Source: Azophilus sp965200465 (GTDB taxonomy: Bacteria > Pseudomonadota > Gammaproteobacteria > Pseudomonadales > Azotimanducaceae). Taken from it: a DNA stretch of 64,000 nt. The notes under the pieces are model-generated. The model was not told the origin of the DNA, made no database searches, and saw only the letters and a program-made list of their open reading frames with translations. The translations under genes were made by a program, and so were the position numbers. How positions within the stretch are numbered: position 1 is the first letter of the stretch; each line of letters opens with the position of its first letter. The stretch spans positions 310,001 through 374,000 of the forward strand of contig OZ241358.1 in assembly GCA_965200465.1 (NCBI GenBank), written 5' to 3'. Positions 63,372-64,000 of this stretch are shown one piece after another.

Positions 63372-63460
63372 CGGCCTGCTGAACCCCCCCTTGCCGCCGA
63401 ATTGTGATGGGAGCTTCCCGAAGCGGGGATGGATCGTTTCCCTTGGCGACGACTGGAACC

Positions 63461-64000
63461 CTAGGGCGTCGGACCTGCATCCCGCCCGCGCCTGCCGCTT
63501 CCGGGCTGCACGGCGGAGAAACAATCGCCTCGGACGACGGCGCAGGCGCGCACGATCTTGGCAGCCGACAAAATCGCCGCTTCGTAAGGAGACCCGGGGA
63601 ACATGTTTTTGGCCGGTTCGTTGATCAGCGCCGCGACGGCGTCCCGATTCAAGCCGAGGACGGGCGATTCATCCACCCGCGCATAACCTTCGCCCTTCAT
63701 GGACAGCATCTCCACGGTGACGGCGCGTTCAAATGCGTCGCCCGTGGTGCGCCATACTTCAGGGATCTCCAGCTCGTGGTACTTTGAGAGTTTTGCGGAG
63801 TCCAAGAAGGTCGCCTCCACCTCCACCACCAAATCCGGAGGATTTTCGGTCAGGAATGCATCTCCCGCATCCGCACTGGCCCCATCCGCCGCCAGTTTTC
63901 GATAAGCCACGGCCTTCCGTCCAAGGTGGAAGGCGCAATCAGGCTCGGGGCCGGTGTTCTTCGGATCAACAGGGCGCCGAAGGCGCGTGGACTTGAAACC
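63461..64000 (-). CDS. Uma2-family PD-(D/E)XK nuclease-like protein, partial
   Basis: The frame stays open to the window end (179 residues visible; true start outside). It reads NTGPEPDCAFHLGRKAVAYR (the PDxAF acidic site) and ENPPDLVVEVEATFLDSAKL, then SKYHELEIPEVWRTT, the Uma2/DUF820 PD-(D/E)XK core (PDLVVEV with catalytic D and E, then KxxxY..GxPE). The C-terminus past ALINEP is atypical. Convergent with csb2, 89 bases apart; that gap holds no CRISPR repeats. Function of Uma2 proteins is not settled. Confidence 0.75.
   Translation of the reverse strand, partial: GFKSTRLRRPVDPKNTGPEPDCAFHLGRKAVAYRKLAADGASADAGDAFLTENPPDLVVEVEATFLDSAKLSKYHELEIPEVWRTTGDAFERAVTVEMLSMKGEGYARVDESPVLGLNRDAVAALINEPAKNMFPGSPYEAAILSAAKIVRACAVVRGDCFSAVQPGSGRRGRDAGPTP

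Noticed and set aside
63372..63460. possible CRISPR array after csb2
   Set aside because: No repeated unit of 25-40 bases is present in the gap or elsewhere in the window.

Overview
The window looks like about 64 kb of a GC-rich proteobacterial chromosome, most likely gammaproteobacterial. The best lineage marker is the adjacent ptsP-rppH pair (33724-36507), with ribH next to it and recQ, bcp and a class I fumarase nearby. There is also a FecI/FecR/TonB-receptor trio, many catabolic enzymes, orphan toxin-antitoxin genes and much decayed DNA, as expected of a metabolically broad, environment- or host-associated bacterium. I recognise no rRNA, tRNA or CRISPR array.

Region 1 (1-18.4 kb) is a lipid/aromatic-type catabolic region. 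It has two related HSL-type esterases (208-1203; 13453-14457), a nitroreductase, two SnoaL-like proteins, a coupled pair of acyl-CoA dehydrogenases, a FitAB-like toxin-antitoxin pair beside a broken PIN toxin, an ECF sigma/FecR/TonB-receptor unit, two amidohydrolases, an LLM oxidoreductase and a frameshifted quinone-oxidoreductase-like gene. A 131-bp acyl-CoA dehydrogenase tail and a 64-bp element each occur twice in the same order, about 13-14 kb apart, with gene remnants around them (SDR, PhyH).

Region 2 (18.8-33.1 kb) starts with an orphan ParB-like gene. It continues with a mostly minus-strand set carrying ligJ, ligU, ligK and ligC of the protocatechuate 4,5-cleavage (lower) pathway, plus a sulfatase, GntR/FCD regulator, FAD monooxygenase, aldehyde dehydrogenase and VOC protein. 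A divergent lipoprotein arylsulfotransferase and an SDR complete it. I infer a route for a sulfated or otherwise substituted aromatic, ending in pyruvate and oxaloacetate. A ring-cleavage dioxygenase (ligAB) and PDC hydrolase (ligI) are not in view. Repeated ATGTACAACA-type motifs flank the VOC gene and may be operators.

Region 3 (33.2-41.8 kb) is mostly core: ribH, ptsP, rppH, a thioredoxin-like DUF255 protein and an indolepyruvate-oxidoreductase-like TPP enzyme with a long low-complexity linker, plus orphan DUF433 and AbrB-type antitoxins.

Region 4 (41.8-46.1 kb) is a wreck of a large secreted Calx-beta/cadherin-like protein. It is frameshifted, fused in frame to the C-terminal half of an IS30 transposase, and followed by a cluster of three tiny ORFs, one with a 15-G tract. 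A HEPN gene and its small partner lie beside it.

Region 5 (46.5-55.3 kb) holds bcp, recQ, an AT-rich GIY-YIG gene, a 1105-residue TolB-propeller/amidohydrolase fusion, an exported protein, an EthD protein and a class I fumarase.

Region 6 (55.4-64 kb) is a type I-G (formerly I-U) CRISPR-Cas effector operon: small ORF, cas3 (helicase then HD), csb3-like cas8, csb1 (cas7) and csb2 (cas5-cas6). The csb2 protein carries, in frame, a large insertion that reads as a phosphoribosyltransferase domain with an intact PRPP-binding loop. This is the most unusual feature seen. No cas1, cas2, cas4 or array follows; the next gene is a Uma2-type nuclease running off the window edge.
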